Assembly: GCA_007570785.1 (NCBI GenBank)
Contig: ML660204.1
Location: forward strand, 310,001-374,000
Length of the DNA stretch: 64,000 bases
Direction: 5' to 3'
Source: Antilocapra americana
Taxonomy: Eukaryota; Chordata; Mammalia; Artiodactyla; Antilocapridae
Shown here: in pieces, positions 44,380 to 55,700 of the stretch
Layout of the letters: every line of letters begins with the position of its first letter
How positions within the stretch are numbered: position 1 is the first letter of the stretch
Made by a program: the position numbers and the translations under genes
The notes under the pieces: model-generated
The model's database searches: none
Told to the model about the DNA's origin: nothing
Seen by the model: only the letters and a program-made list of their open reading frames with translations

Positions 44380-44610
44380 CCAGCAATTCCACTCATTAGA
44401 CAGCAGCTATCTATATATGTAGGAATGTCCCCTCCAGCTTTGTTCATAAGTTTGTAATAGTGCAAACATGGATAAACCCTAAGTGTCCATCAGTAGGAGC
44501 CTGGTTAAATCACGTAGGATTTATCCAGGCTATACAACTGTTATAAAGGAAATAGCAAGTCTGTAAATGTTGATGTGGAGGGAGCTGCAACAAGATGCTA
44601 CGTGCTATAA
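44380..44610 (+). repeat. Old L1 fragment
   Basis: gtgtccatcagtaggagcct and ggttaaatcacgtagg follow the L1M-type 3' pattern; about 230 bp, interrupted at the right by a TG repeat. Confidence 0.55.

Positions 44611-44614
<4 letters not shown>

Positions 44615-44649
<35 letters not shown>
44615..44649. repeat. (TG)n microsatellite
   Basis: About 17 TG units at the tail of a reversed SINE. Confidence 0.92.
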
Positions 44650-44650
<1 letters not shown>

Positions 44651-44652
<2 letters not shown>

Positions 44653-44836
44653 TAGTTACTAAGTTGTGACTCTTTCGTGATCCCATGGACTATATAGCCC
44701 TCCAGGCTCCTCTGCCCATGGGATTTCCCAGGCCAGAATACTAGAGTAGGTTGCTATTTCCTTCTCAAGAGTTTCAGACCTGCATCTCTTGCTTGGCAGG
44801 CAGATTCTTTACCACTGCACCACCTACCAAGCTCTG
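44651..44836 (-). repeat. Bov-tA type SINE
   Basis: Reversed: gatcccatggactatatagc, ccaggccagaatactagagt and ttctttaccactgcaccacc. Confidence 0.9.
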
Positions 44837-45549
44837 TACAATGAGTCCATGGTTCAAAAAAAAATATGCAGAAAGAAGTCTATTAGGCCATTCAGGAAGG
44901 CTCCTGAGAACACCTTTGGGAGGTTTCAGCCTCAGTCCTACCCTTAATCAGCAAGTGTCCTTGATTAGCACCTTTCTTTAAGTGTATCCCTCCTTCTACA
45001 AAAAAAAAAAAAAAAAGACCAAGGTTAAGTTAAGACCTCCTAGTGGGGTTACTGAGAGGATTAGGAAGAAAATGAATAAATGCCAAGCACGTCTGGCAGA
45101 ATAAGTACTCAAAGATATATTAGTTAAGATAGAAAATAATTTATCATGTGACAGGATGTGAGAAAAATTCCTTTAAAATATATTCTGTAAATAAACTGAA
45201 ATTTACAAAATAGTTGCAAGAATAATACAAAGAATCCATGTATATTCTTTACCCAGTCACCAACTGTTAACATCTGACATACTTGCACTATCCCCTCATT
45301 TCTTTTCTTAAGTCACTTTATCCCTCTTTACCTTAATACATTCAGCTTGTATTTCTTAAGAAAAAAAAGACATTCTATTATATAAATCAAACACAAAGAT
45401 CAAATTCAGGAAATTAAACTTTGATGCAATATTATTATCCAATCTATAAGTTGTATTCAGTTCTCATCAGTTGTCCCAATAATGTCATTTTTTAAAACTG
45501 TGGTTAAAAGAAAATCACATCACATAAAATTTACCATCTTCCTTCATTC

Positions 45550-45676
45550 TTTTAAAATATTTTTTGGTCGTGCCATGCAGCTTGTGGGATCTTAGTTCCC
45601 CAACCAGGGACTGACCCCAGGCCCTTGGCAGTGAGAGCTTGGGAGTCCTAACCACTGGACCACCAGGAAACTCCCT
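45550..45676 (-). repeat. CHR-type SINE
   Basis: Reversed: gtcgtgccatgcagcttgtg, ggatcttagttccccaacca and ctaaccactggaccaccagg. Confidence 0.88.
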
Positions 45677-46442
45677 TAGCCCTTTCTATGTGTACAGTTC
45701 AGTAGTGTTAAGGATATTCACATTGTTGTGCCAATAATATTTTTATAGCAATCGTTTACCTCCAGCTAGGATCTTACATTGCATTTATGTAGTCACTTTG
45801 TCTTTTTCAGTGTCTGTTAATATGGAAAAATTCCTTCACCTTCCTTTGTTGATGACTTTCATAACATAGGTGTTTTGAAGAGTCTAGGGTAACTGTAATC
45901 TTGTAGCTTTTGTTACATTTTTTATAATAAAGAAGATAATATTGAAAATATGACGAAGATAATCACCAATGGAAACATAAAAATATCCATAGCATTTTCT
46001 GCCTAGTTTTTGGTAGAAGGAGGATCTGGAGTTTGTTCCTCCTGTGAAAATGCAGGATCCCTGTGGTGATGGAGATATTCGGTATCTTTGTGCCAACGTC
46101 AGTATCCGGCTTGGGAGATTTCACTCTAGCTTTGCAAGATGGGATCTATGCACAGAGAGAAACTCAAAAGAGAGTACAGTGGTCTCTCTCTTTGATTTCT
46201 TACAACTGTAAGTAAATCTACAGTTATCTCAAAATAAAAGGTTTACTTTTTTAAAAAAAGATGCCTTTTGGCATATCAGAGCCTGAAGTGTCAACCATTC
46301 TCCTGGGGAGAACCTAGCCCCTTGGTGAAATTCCCAGCAGGAATCCTCTAGCCTGAGAAAGGACTTCTTAATGAACCCCTTTCACTTGCAAGGGTGGGGG
46401 TTGGGGGCCTTCTTTGCCCTCCGCGGGGACATTTTAAAATGA

Positions 46443-46870
46443 ATGGAAGGAGCAAGGTCCCTCATTAAGGCTGAAATGGGAGCTGCTGGGGGCGGGGGTT
46501 CTCTAGAAGGAGGCTTGGCCCCAGGTCTGCATTTCCTGCTACAAAGTTATCTCATTAACAGTAATCACCACTCCTTTCTGTCTGAGAATGGGTTGTGGAG
46601 GAGAACATTAGAAAGATCATTTTTATCTATTGTCTTTGTTAGTTGCGAAGTTCTTAATAAAATTGAAAAACTGTTAAGACCTGAACAGGCAACCAATGGA
46701 GAGTCGTTACAAGCATCATTATATTCTCACTTAGTAGAATATTATGCCGCATTTTATGATGATGTTTTTGTAGCATTTATAATCGAAACCAAGATGCTGT
46801 TGTGTGAGATTTCGAGGTTTCTCTTAGAGCACTTGGAATTCTCAGGGCTGAGAGATGTGAGTTAGGGAAG
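46443..46870. other. Repeat-free AT-rich block, possible conserved non-coding element
   Basis: A stretch with no recognisable SINE, L1 or MIR blocks, with many homeodomain-like TAAT/ATTA cores and a 140-codon plus-strand frame that matches no protein I know. It lies about 2.7 kb upstream of COMMD7. Enhancer function is inferred; a lost or novel exon is less likely as no splice context is evident. Confidence 0.4.
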
Positions 46871-47139
46871 CAGGGTCCTCTCAGGGAAATGAGCCTGCTG
46901 CCAGATTTCTGTTCAGGCTGAAATGCTAATTTCTAGGTGTTCTCAATCATTGTCTAAGTCTGTCCCTTACTTGACAGTTTGTCATCCTAGCACTATTTTG
47001 AACCCTGAACGTCTGAACATAATATCCCTTGACCTCCTAGGAATTTCTCCTCAAGGAATAATCAGATGTGAAAAATGAATTGTGTACCAGGATGCTTATT
47101 GCCATGTTCTTTTTATGATTCAAAAATTGGAATACTATT

Positions 47140-47320
47140 CCTAACAAGCATTTGCTGAGCACTTACTGTGGGCCAGTTTCTGTGCTAAGTGTTTTACAAG
47201 CATTATCTCATTTCATCTTTTCTAGTAGGTTCTACTATTGTCTCCATTTGTACAAATGAAAAAAGAAATGGAAGCACAGAAAGGTTAGTAATTTGCTCAA
47301 GACAGCATAATTAGTAAACA
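47140..47320 (+). repeat. MIR SINE remnant
   Basis: gcatttgctgagcacttact, ctgtgctaagtgttttacaa and gaaagaaatggaagcacag-like end. Confidence 0.8.
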
Positions 47321-48228
47321 AAGGAGACAGATGTGTGAATGACAGCAAAAACACAATGTAATAAACATTAAAACAAAAGTAAAATGAGGGACAAGACGTA
47401 GACAGTTGAAAGGATTAATATCATACAAGGTGTGTCTTTGGGTGCTTAAAATAAAACCCAGCATGTGGTGGGCATTTTAAAACAGTGATTATTTGTACCT
47501 CAAACTTGAATGTGATCATAAGTCACCTGGGGATTTAGTTTCAAATGCTAGATCAGCAGGTCTGGGGTAAGCCTGAGAATCTGCATTTCCACTATGTTGT
47601 GGGTAATGTCCGTGCTGCTGGTGCAAGGACCACACGCTGAGTATCAGAGATTAAATAGCTTGGCAAAGTGGGAGAGCCCTGAATATGCAAAAACGAAACA
47701 AATCACAGAAGCCCCAGTGACCTGTGAAGTAGAAAAAGACTGAAAAACAATACAGTTACTGTCTCACCTACGGTATTGGGCTGCGATTTCAAGTGAATTT
47801 CTTTCCCTTTATCTATTTTCTGTCACATTCAATTCCACGAATATTTATTGAGTGCCTCAGCACCAGCCACTGTGAGAGCAGAAATGAAGGAAATCTAGTG
47901 GTTTCCGCAAGGTTGGTTTTTTTTTCAAGTTAAAAATAATTTAAAGAAACATACTTAAAATGGGAGCATTTCATTGTATATAAATTATACATGAACAAAG
48001 TTGATTTAATACTCAAAGATATGAATAAATATAAGGCCCTGACAGGGATCGTTTTTAACAGGTTAACACTATTTTAAAATTAAAATTCCTGGACAGTGAG
48101 TCAGGGGGTCTGAGCTCAGTCCCTGTCTGTCAGTAACTTGAAGGTTTACTCTCTTCCACGTAGTTTGGACTTGGACTGGTGCCCTGTATACATTCTCAAA
48201 GCACTTTGTACCTCTTGGCATCAGTTAA

Positions 48229-48282
48229 TGATTTCACACCCACGTGATTTCACACACACGTGATTTCACACACACGTGTGTG
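48229..48282. repeat. 16-bp tandem repeat carrying three CACGTG E-boxes
   Basis: Unit tgatttcacac(a/c)cacg repeats at 48229, 48245 and 48261. CACGTG occurs at 48241, 48257 and 48273, each exactly 16 bp apart. Located 1.3 kb upstream of COMMD7 exon 1. Confidence 0.9.
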
Positions 48283-48289
48283 TCTTGCT

Positions 48290-48420
48290 CCCAGATTACA
48301 CTCTGACTTCTTCTAGACTACGCACTGCATCTGATTTTGTCACTGTGGAGTCCTAGCACCTGTCAGGACATATGCCCCAGGGGTGGCACTCACTCAGAAT
48401 ATCTGTTGAATGAATGTATG
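48290..48420 (+). repeat. L2 3' end fragment
   Basis: gcactgcatctgattttgtc, gagtcctagcacctgtcagg and atatctgttgaatgaatg. Confidence 0.75.
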
Positions 48421-49139
48421 AACAAGTTTGTTCATACCTTTCCAGAAGGGGTTTTTTGGGGGAAGGGTAGAGGAATGCCAGTCTTCCCCACTGTCCCTCA
48501 CCCAGGTTTCTAGACACCTACTCCCTACTCTCATGTCTGGGCTAAGAGGCAGGTGAAGATGCTTTTGGGCTTTGGTGTCAGGTCCTAGATTGTAGGGAGC
48601 ATGCCTTGGTTTTCTCATCTGTCCAATGGAGATCAGATAATATCTGGGACTTCAAGGGATCCTTGGGAAGAGAACATGGGGGTTACAGTGTTTCAAGGGC
48701 TGCAGTGATTGTCACTGTTCCCCAAATCTCCCCTCCACCAATCTGACCACCTTCCTCTTCTGTGAGTCAGTTTCCTCCACACCAGAGTTTCCCCAAGTGC
48801 TGTCTTTGGGAAGTTGTTGGAAATGGAAAATTCTCAGGATCCATCTCAGGCTTTTCTAAGCAGAGCCTTTGGGGGTGGGTCCCAGAAATTGGCATTACAG
48901 CAAGCCCTCCAGATGACGCTGGTGCAAGTCCAGGTTTGAGATTTTACTGCTTTGCTCTGCTCTGACCCAAGCTCTCTCAGGGACACCGGGCCTGTCTGTT
49001 CACTTTTCTATCGCCAGTGCTTGGCATCTAAGAGGAGGCATGCACTGAATACAAGCTGAATGCATCATAACGATGATAATGATAGCAGTAGCTATTGATT
49101 GAGGACCATCTGTGTCCTAGGCTATCTTCTGAATATTTT

Positions 49140-49760
49140 AGGAGGGTTAGCTCATTTAAGGCGCCACCCCCGCGATCGTTTACACGGAGTGTGAAGCAAG
49201 TTCCAAGCGGGCAAGCGCAGGGTCCAGCGGTCATCCAGCGGCGGCGGGAGACCCCCCCTGGCAGTCCGGGTCTCACCGCTTTGCTGCCCAGGGTCCTGGC
49301 CTGGGCACGGCGATCGCTGGTATCCTGGGCTCCACCAGGGCGCCCCTGCCCCGCCCCAGCCGGGGTCCGCGCGCTAGTGCCCGCCTCGGCCAGGGCGCCC
49401 CTGGGGACCCGCCTGGGAGGAGCGCGGCGGTGGCGCTCGGCCGGTGGCGAAAGTGCGGCTGCGGAAGCGCCGCCAGGCCGGCCGCGCGAAGGAGGAAGTC
49501 GGGGGAGGCGCGGGAGCGTGGGGCCTGCGGGGTCGGGCGGACGCCATGGGCCGGCTGCACTGCACACAGGACCCCGTGCCCGAGGCCGTGGGCAGCGACA
49601 TGCAGCAGCTGAACCAGCTGGGCGCGCAGGTGGGCCGGGCGGCCGCGGCGCGGGGCCGGGGCGGTGCCCGGGGAGGGGTGGAGGGTTAGGCCGCGGGAGG
49701 CCGCGGTGCGAGGTGACCCTGGCTGCGCGGGGCGGGGAGTCGGAGAGGGCCCCAGGGGAG
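49140..49760. promoter_or_regulatory. CpG island with COMMD7 promoter
   Basis: CpG-dense stretch around COMMD7 exon 1, without a visible TATA box. Long open frames on both strands here arise from GC content. Confidence 0.85.
49546..49629 (+). CDS. COMMD7: COMMD7 exon 1 coding part (residues 1-28)
   Basis: Codes MGRLHCTQDPVPEAVGSD to NQLGAQ and ends at donor CAG/GTGGGC. The frame stays open upstream of the ATG, but the only upstream in-frame starts are GTG, so the ATG is taken as the start. The 5' UTR lies within the CpG island and its edge cannot be seen. Confidence 0.95.
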
Positions 49761-52700
49761 TTAGGGTCTCAGGCCAGTTTTGAGGGTCGGGCGATTGAGG
49801 GAGGCCTGAGGCCAAGCTGAAGGGTCCCAGGGAAACCTCGGCGGCCCAGAAATGGTACTGGGAGACTTCCCGGGGGTCCTGGGGGCGAGGAGAGTTTGCA
49901 GGATCCCGGAAGAGGGGCTGAGGGGAATCTTGACGTGGCCGTAAAGGGAGTTTAAAGTAATGCACTAAGGGCTTTGGGAGGTCGATGGAGTTTGGGGGAG
50001 GCGTGGAATTTGGTGGGTCAGGTGAGGGATTGAGACTAGTAGGAAGACGGGGGTGGTCTTGGGGGAGACTGAGGAGGCTCTTAACATCTCAAGGCGGCAG
50101 AAGCTGCCTGGAGTGGGGCAAGTCATCTGAGGATGGGATGTGGGTGTAGGTAATGGCCAAGCCAGAGTGGCTCTGTGGGCAGGCTGGTGATGACATCCTC
50201 TCTTCATCCCCACCCCCACCCCCTAGTTAAGGGAGATACCGGTAGTCCATGGCAGCCCTCTCCAGTATTCTTGCCTGGAGAATCCCCATGGACAAAAGAG
50301 CCTGGCGGAGGCTACCGTCCATGGGCTCGCAGAGTCTGACACGACTAAGCACAGCACAGCACAGCATTTGTAGTCCCCAAGGAAAGAACTATGTACCCTA
50401 TACAGTGGAAGGCAGGTCCTTGACGTTAGTGGAGCTGGCAAAGGCTTTTTCTCACTCTTCAGGCTGCAGGTGCCAGCCAGTCAACCTTGAAGGCTTCCTG
50501 CTCCTGTGTTGTTTGGGATGTCCCTTTCCTACCACCAAGGCAGCCAAATTAAGCAAATTAAAATGACAGGTCTCAGGATCACTGCAAAGGTGCATCTATT
50601 CCCCCCACCGTGTTGTAACTTCCCAGGAGGTGGGGCCACTCTCTGTCATCTCAGCCTCCACACAACTTGGTGTTTTCTCATGACGGAACACTAACTGTGA
50701 TGGCAGTCGTGTTCTACGGCCGTGGTGTCCAAGACAAATAAACTACAAGCCACAGGTCTACTTTTACATTTTCTAGCAGCCACAATGAAAAACTACAAAG
50801 AAAGAGGAAATGAATTTAATGTGTTTTCTTTAATCTACTGTGTCAAAGTATTATCATTTCAGTGTGTAACCCACATAAAAAAATAGCGATGAGATGTTTC
50901 ACTTCTTTTTGATACTAAGGTTTTTTATTATAGTGTGTATTTTAAAGCACATCTCAAATTGGATTAGCTTTTTTTTTTTTTTGGATTAGCCTTTTTCAAG
51001 AGCTCAGTGTGTTTACTGACCATTGCGCTGCATTGCACAGTTCTAAGTGCTTTTATGTGTATTGAGTCACTGAGTTCTTGCAACTACCCTAGGAGTCAGG
51101 TACTATTACCATTCCCATTTTACATATAAGAAAAAATGGTTTAGGGAAATAATTTGACCAGTCTAAGGGCAGGCAGCCCTTACTGAAGTCCTTTGGGCCT
51201 TTCCTCCCCCCCCCCATTCTTGGGTGATCAGACTTCTCTGAGTAGCCATTCTAGTAGCTGGCTTTCATTAGCCAGCTATTCTGGCTATTACTTATTAGCT
51301 ATTTCTATTAGCTATTTCTTTCATTGGCTTTTTACTTGAGACCTAGGCCTCAAGGAGAAAAAGAATCTTTGTGTTAATATCAGCATCACTATTTATCACT
51401 TATCAAAGGTATTTATCTGAATGCCTACTATGCACCAAATAGCCGCTAAATCCAATGAAGTTTACAAAGTTTTGATGAATGAGGTCTGTTGTGCTGGAGA
51501 AGTTGTGATCTGCTGCGGCAGGTCAGAAAATGGAGACACGGTACATTACCATGTGAATCTGCATGTTTTCTGTGATGCTGTGATCAGTTCTAGGTAACAT
51601 GGAGACTTGAGAGTAGGTAGGATTAAAATAATCATTTTTAGCATGGTTATCAGAGGAAATCCAGAAAAAATATAAAGAAGGAAACATGGTCGACAGTCTC
51701 TCACATAGCAGCACACAAGTTTAGAAAATTCAGACAGTACTGAAAGATATAAAGTTAAAATAAAAGTACTATTTCTCTTGTTTCCAGAAATCATCATTTT
51801 AATAGTTCCTCATAATATCTTTATAGAAAAAAATCTGCATCTGCCATCACATTTATGAATATCCTTTAAAAACTTCTTTTTTACAGTGAAGGCATTTTGT
51901 GATATTCCTTGAAATGGATATATCATAATTTAACCAGTCCCCTGTTAATAAACACTTCAGTTGCTTTCAGTTTTTTATTTTTGTTTGTTGCTGTCAACAA
52001 ACTGTCTTGTTTATGTCTGGGTTTACTTTTGGGGACATCTCTGAAAGATATGCTTCATGCAATGGAATTACTAGGTCAAAGGGTTTGATCATTTGAAAAA
52101 TTAGACATGGATTGCCAAGTTGTAATCCAGAAAGTTTGCCCCAGTTTATCTTCTCAACAGTGTGCAATTACGTCTGTTACTTTCCAACCCTGGTGCCCTC
52201 AGACTATTAGTTTTGAAGATCTGACAAATGAAAAATGGCATCTCCTTGTTCTGCTGATTTGCATTTCTCATCTGGAATCCTGGGCATCTTTTCATATGTT
52301 TAACTGGTGAGAATTCATTAAGATTTTCATTTCAAGGCTAGTCACAAGCAGGTAAGCATTCCAAAGAGAGAGAGAGCTATGCAGGTACAAAGGCAAAGAA
52401 TGGGGAAAGTGATTTGTTCAACAGATACTTAACTCTGCACTTACAATAATTAAGGTGCTGTGACCCTAAGAAGCCAGAGGAGAAACCTTCTCTGTTAAGA
52501 CAGGTTTGTACTCCTTATCAAGATTGAAAATTCTAAGTGCCCCCAGGTGAGGTTCCAAGAGGGAGCCTCAGAAGTTAAGAATCTGGGTAGGTCCTTTTCT
52601 TGTTGGGAGAGTCCTGGTATCTGGGCAGGGCTTTGAAGGATAAGGAGGGTTTGGAAAAGTGAAGATAGGGATGGAGGTTGATAACAGCCTATAGACTAGA

Positions 52701-55700
52701 GTAGCTTGAGGCTGCTCATGGGAGGAAAGGCAGGAATGAGGCTGCACAAGGAGCTCCGTCCTGAGTGTTAGGCTGAGGCCAGGAAATGAAAGAGCAGCTG
52801 GAGGCCCTCTCAGCCACCCCATTTTTTTTTTTAAAGGCCCTAGTGGCATAGGAAACATGGTTGGCCAAAGATGTGACAGTTCCACAGATCTGTAGCAAAA
52901 AAAAAAAAAAGGAATAGAGGAAAACTCAGTTTGAGGACCCATTCTCAAGCTAGTCTTGACTATTCTTGTTTTTACTCTGTCAACATTTGTGCAAGACTGA
53001 TACCCATTGTCATAAATATCGCAGAAGGAAAAACCCTGGACCAGCAAGGCTAGAGTGTTTCTGTGGAATATCCATGGAGTTTTGAGAAAGCAGACTTCTA
53101 AGATACCATTAGCTGGTGGGAGTGTAAATCCATGCAACTTCTCTACAAGGCAATTTGGCAATATTTTCTCAGAATTTAAAGTGCACACATCTTGGAGAAT
53201 AAACTAGTGGTTGCCAGTGGGGAGAGGGGAGTGGGGAAGGAGATAGGGATAGAAGGTTAAGAGGCACAGACTATTATATAAAAAAATAAATAAGCCGTCA
53301 TTAGAAGGATGGGCTCCCCTCTTGGCTCAGTGGTAAAGAATCCGCCTGCTAATCCAGAATACGCCGGTTTGATCCCTGGGTCGAGAGAATCCCACGGAGA
53401 AGAAAACAGCAAACCACTCCAATATTCTTGCCTGGGAAATCCCATGAACAGAGCAGCCTGGTGGGCTACAGTCCCTCGTGTTGCTAAAGAGTCAGACAGG
53501 ACTTAGCAACTAAACAAGAACAATAATTGTAAGGATATAATGTACAAAACAGAGAATATAGCCAATATTTTAAAACTATAAATGGATATGACCTTTAAAA
53601 GTTAGCAATTACTGTGTTGTATACTTCAAACTTATATAATATTTTACGTCAACTATACCTCAATTTTTAAAATGTATCTAGGATTTCCCCAGCAGTCCAG
53701 TGGTTAAGACTCTGCTTCCACTGCAGTGGGCACAGGTTTGATCCCTGATGGGGGAACTAAGATTTCACCTGCCTTATGGCATGGCATGGCCAAAAAAAAA
53801 TTTTTTAAAGCATATCCTTTCACCTAGAACACATTTTAAGAATACATCTTATGGACATACACATTCATATTTCACAAAGAAGTATGTGGGAGGATATTCA
53901 TTGTAGCATCGTTTACATAAGATCAACACATACACACACTAACCTTCATTTCTAGGGAGCTAAATTATGCTGCCTTAACGGTTGAATGCCATGCGGTGTT
54001 AAAAGAACTGGGTAGATGTATATCTGCTGACATGATTGATCTCTTAAAGTTTAACTGAGTGGATAAAAAGGTGAGGTGCAGGGAGTGGGTTCAGTATGAT
54101 CCCATTTATATTTAAAAGAATCTAAAGAAAAATAAAATGATGGGAAGGCCACAGAGGTGTTAGCATAATTACCTGTGGGGAGTGGGACTAAGGTGGGAGG
54201 GGGCAGGGAAAGAGTGAGACATTTTATATTCTTTTATGCTAGCTGGGTCTTTTTTATTTACTTATTTATTTAATTAATTTTATTTATTTTTCTTTACATT
54301 ATCGTGTTGGTTTTGCCATACATTTTTGATATGAATCTGCCATAGGTATACATGTGTTCCCCTTCCAGAACCCCCCCTCCCACCTCCCTCCCAATTCCAT
54401 CTCTCTAGGTCATCCCTGTGCACCAGCCCTGAGCACCCTGTATCAAGCATCAAACCTGGGCTGGTGATTGATTTCACATATGATAATTTACATGTTTCAA
54501 TGCCATTCTCCCATATCATCTCAGCCTTGCCCTCTCACATAGAGTCCAAAAGACTGTTCTAAACATCTGCGTCTCTTTTGCTGTCTCGCATACAGGGTTC
54601 TCGTTACCATCTTTCTAAATTCCATATATATGCGTTAGTATACTGTATTGTTGTTTTTCCTTCTGGCTTACTGCACTCTGGATAATAGGCTCCAGTTTCC
54701 GTCCACCTCAGTAGAACTGATTCAAATGTATATTGCATGTATATTACTTTTTTTTTACCTTTTCAAAGACTAGTTTTATATTTTAAAATAGAATGCATTT
54801 TAGAATAAAATAATACAGAGCCTTGCCAGGGGTTTGTGTAAAGTTTATGTGTCATGGAAAAAGGGGCAAATGCATTTGAAAGTCATATGTAGAGTTTTGG
54901 GGGCTCTGAGCCACAGTATCAGCCTGTTGTCTTTTTTGTTTAAATGTTAAAGGTGGATCTAAGGGCATAGTGACTTTAAGTGTGGCTGTGGCAACTGCTT
55001 CACATACACATACATACATGCATACTAAAGGCTTGTTGAGCCTCTAGACTGACACTGTACTAGAGGCTTTGCGTGAGTCAATTAGCACTGTTCTGGAAGC
55101 CCTGTATTATTACCTCTGTCTTTCCAATGGCGACTGGGACGCAGTGAGGCTAAGTGAGTTGCCCAGGGTCACCTGGGTGATCAGAAGAATGGTGGTTCAC
55201 CTCTGGATCTTTTTAAAGTGTTGTGTGTTGGTTTCCTTCACTGTTGCCACACACACCGTGTCCATCAGGAGAGAACATGGGAAAGTAATGATAAATGTCT
55301 CAGTCTGTGCAAGCTGCTGTAACAAAATACCGCACACCGGGTGGCTTGGACAACAGAAGCTTATTCCTCACGGTTCCAGAGGCTGGAAGTCCAAAATCAG
55401 GGTGCCGGCAGATTCATTTCCTGGTGAGAGCTCTCTTCCTGGCTTGGCTTCTTCACGCTGTGTCTTCATAATGTGCGCCTCACAGAAAGAGCTCTGGGGT
55501 GACTTCCTCAGAACTTCCTGGTGCTTACAAGGGCACCAGCCCTATCAGATTAGGGCCCCACTGTTATGACCTCTTTTAACCTGATCACCTCGTCACAGGC
55601 GCTTTCTCCAAATACAGTAATATTGGGGTTAGGACTTCAGCCTATGAATCTGGGGACACACAGATATTCGGTTCTTAGTCATATAGTACTGATAAAGAGG

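Larger units (their letters stand above)
38851..46250. other. Intergenic DNA between DNMT3B and COMMD7, DNMT3B side
   Basis: No gene seen. A dense mixture of ruminant SINEs and MIR, L2 and L1 remnants, listed separately where recognisable. Confidence 0.6.
46871..49139. other. Intergenic DNA on the COMMD7 side
   Basis: No gene seen. Holds L1 and MIR remnants (47020-47320), an E-box tandem repeat (48229-48282) and an L2 end (48290-48420). Confidence 0.6.

Noticed and set aside
49028..49965. Long open frames on both strands over COMMD7 exon 1
   Set aside because: GC-driven frames in a CpG island; only the MGRLHC frame matches a known protein and splices to exon 2.
52568..53188. 206-codon minus-strand frame in COMMD7 intron 1
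   Set aside because: It overlaps an L1-like end and has no recognisable domain.
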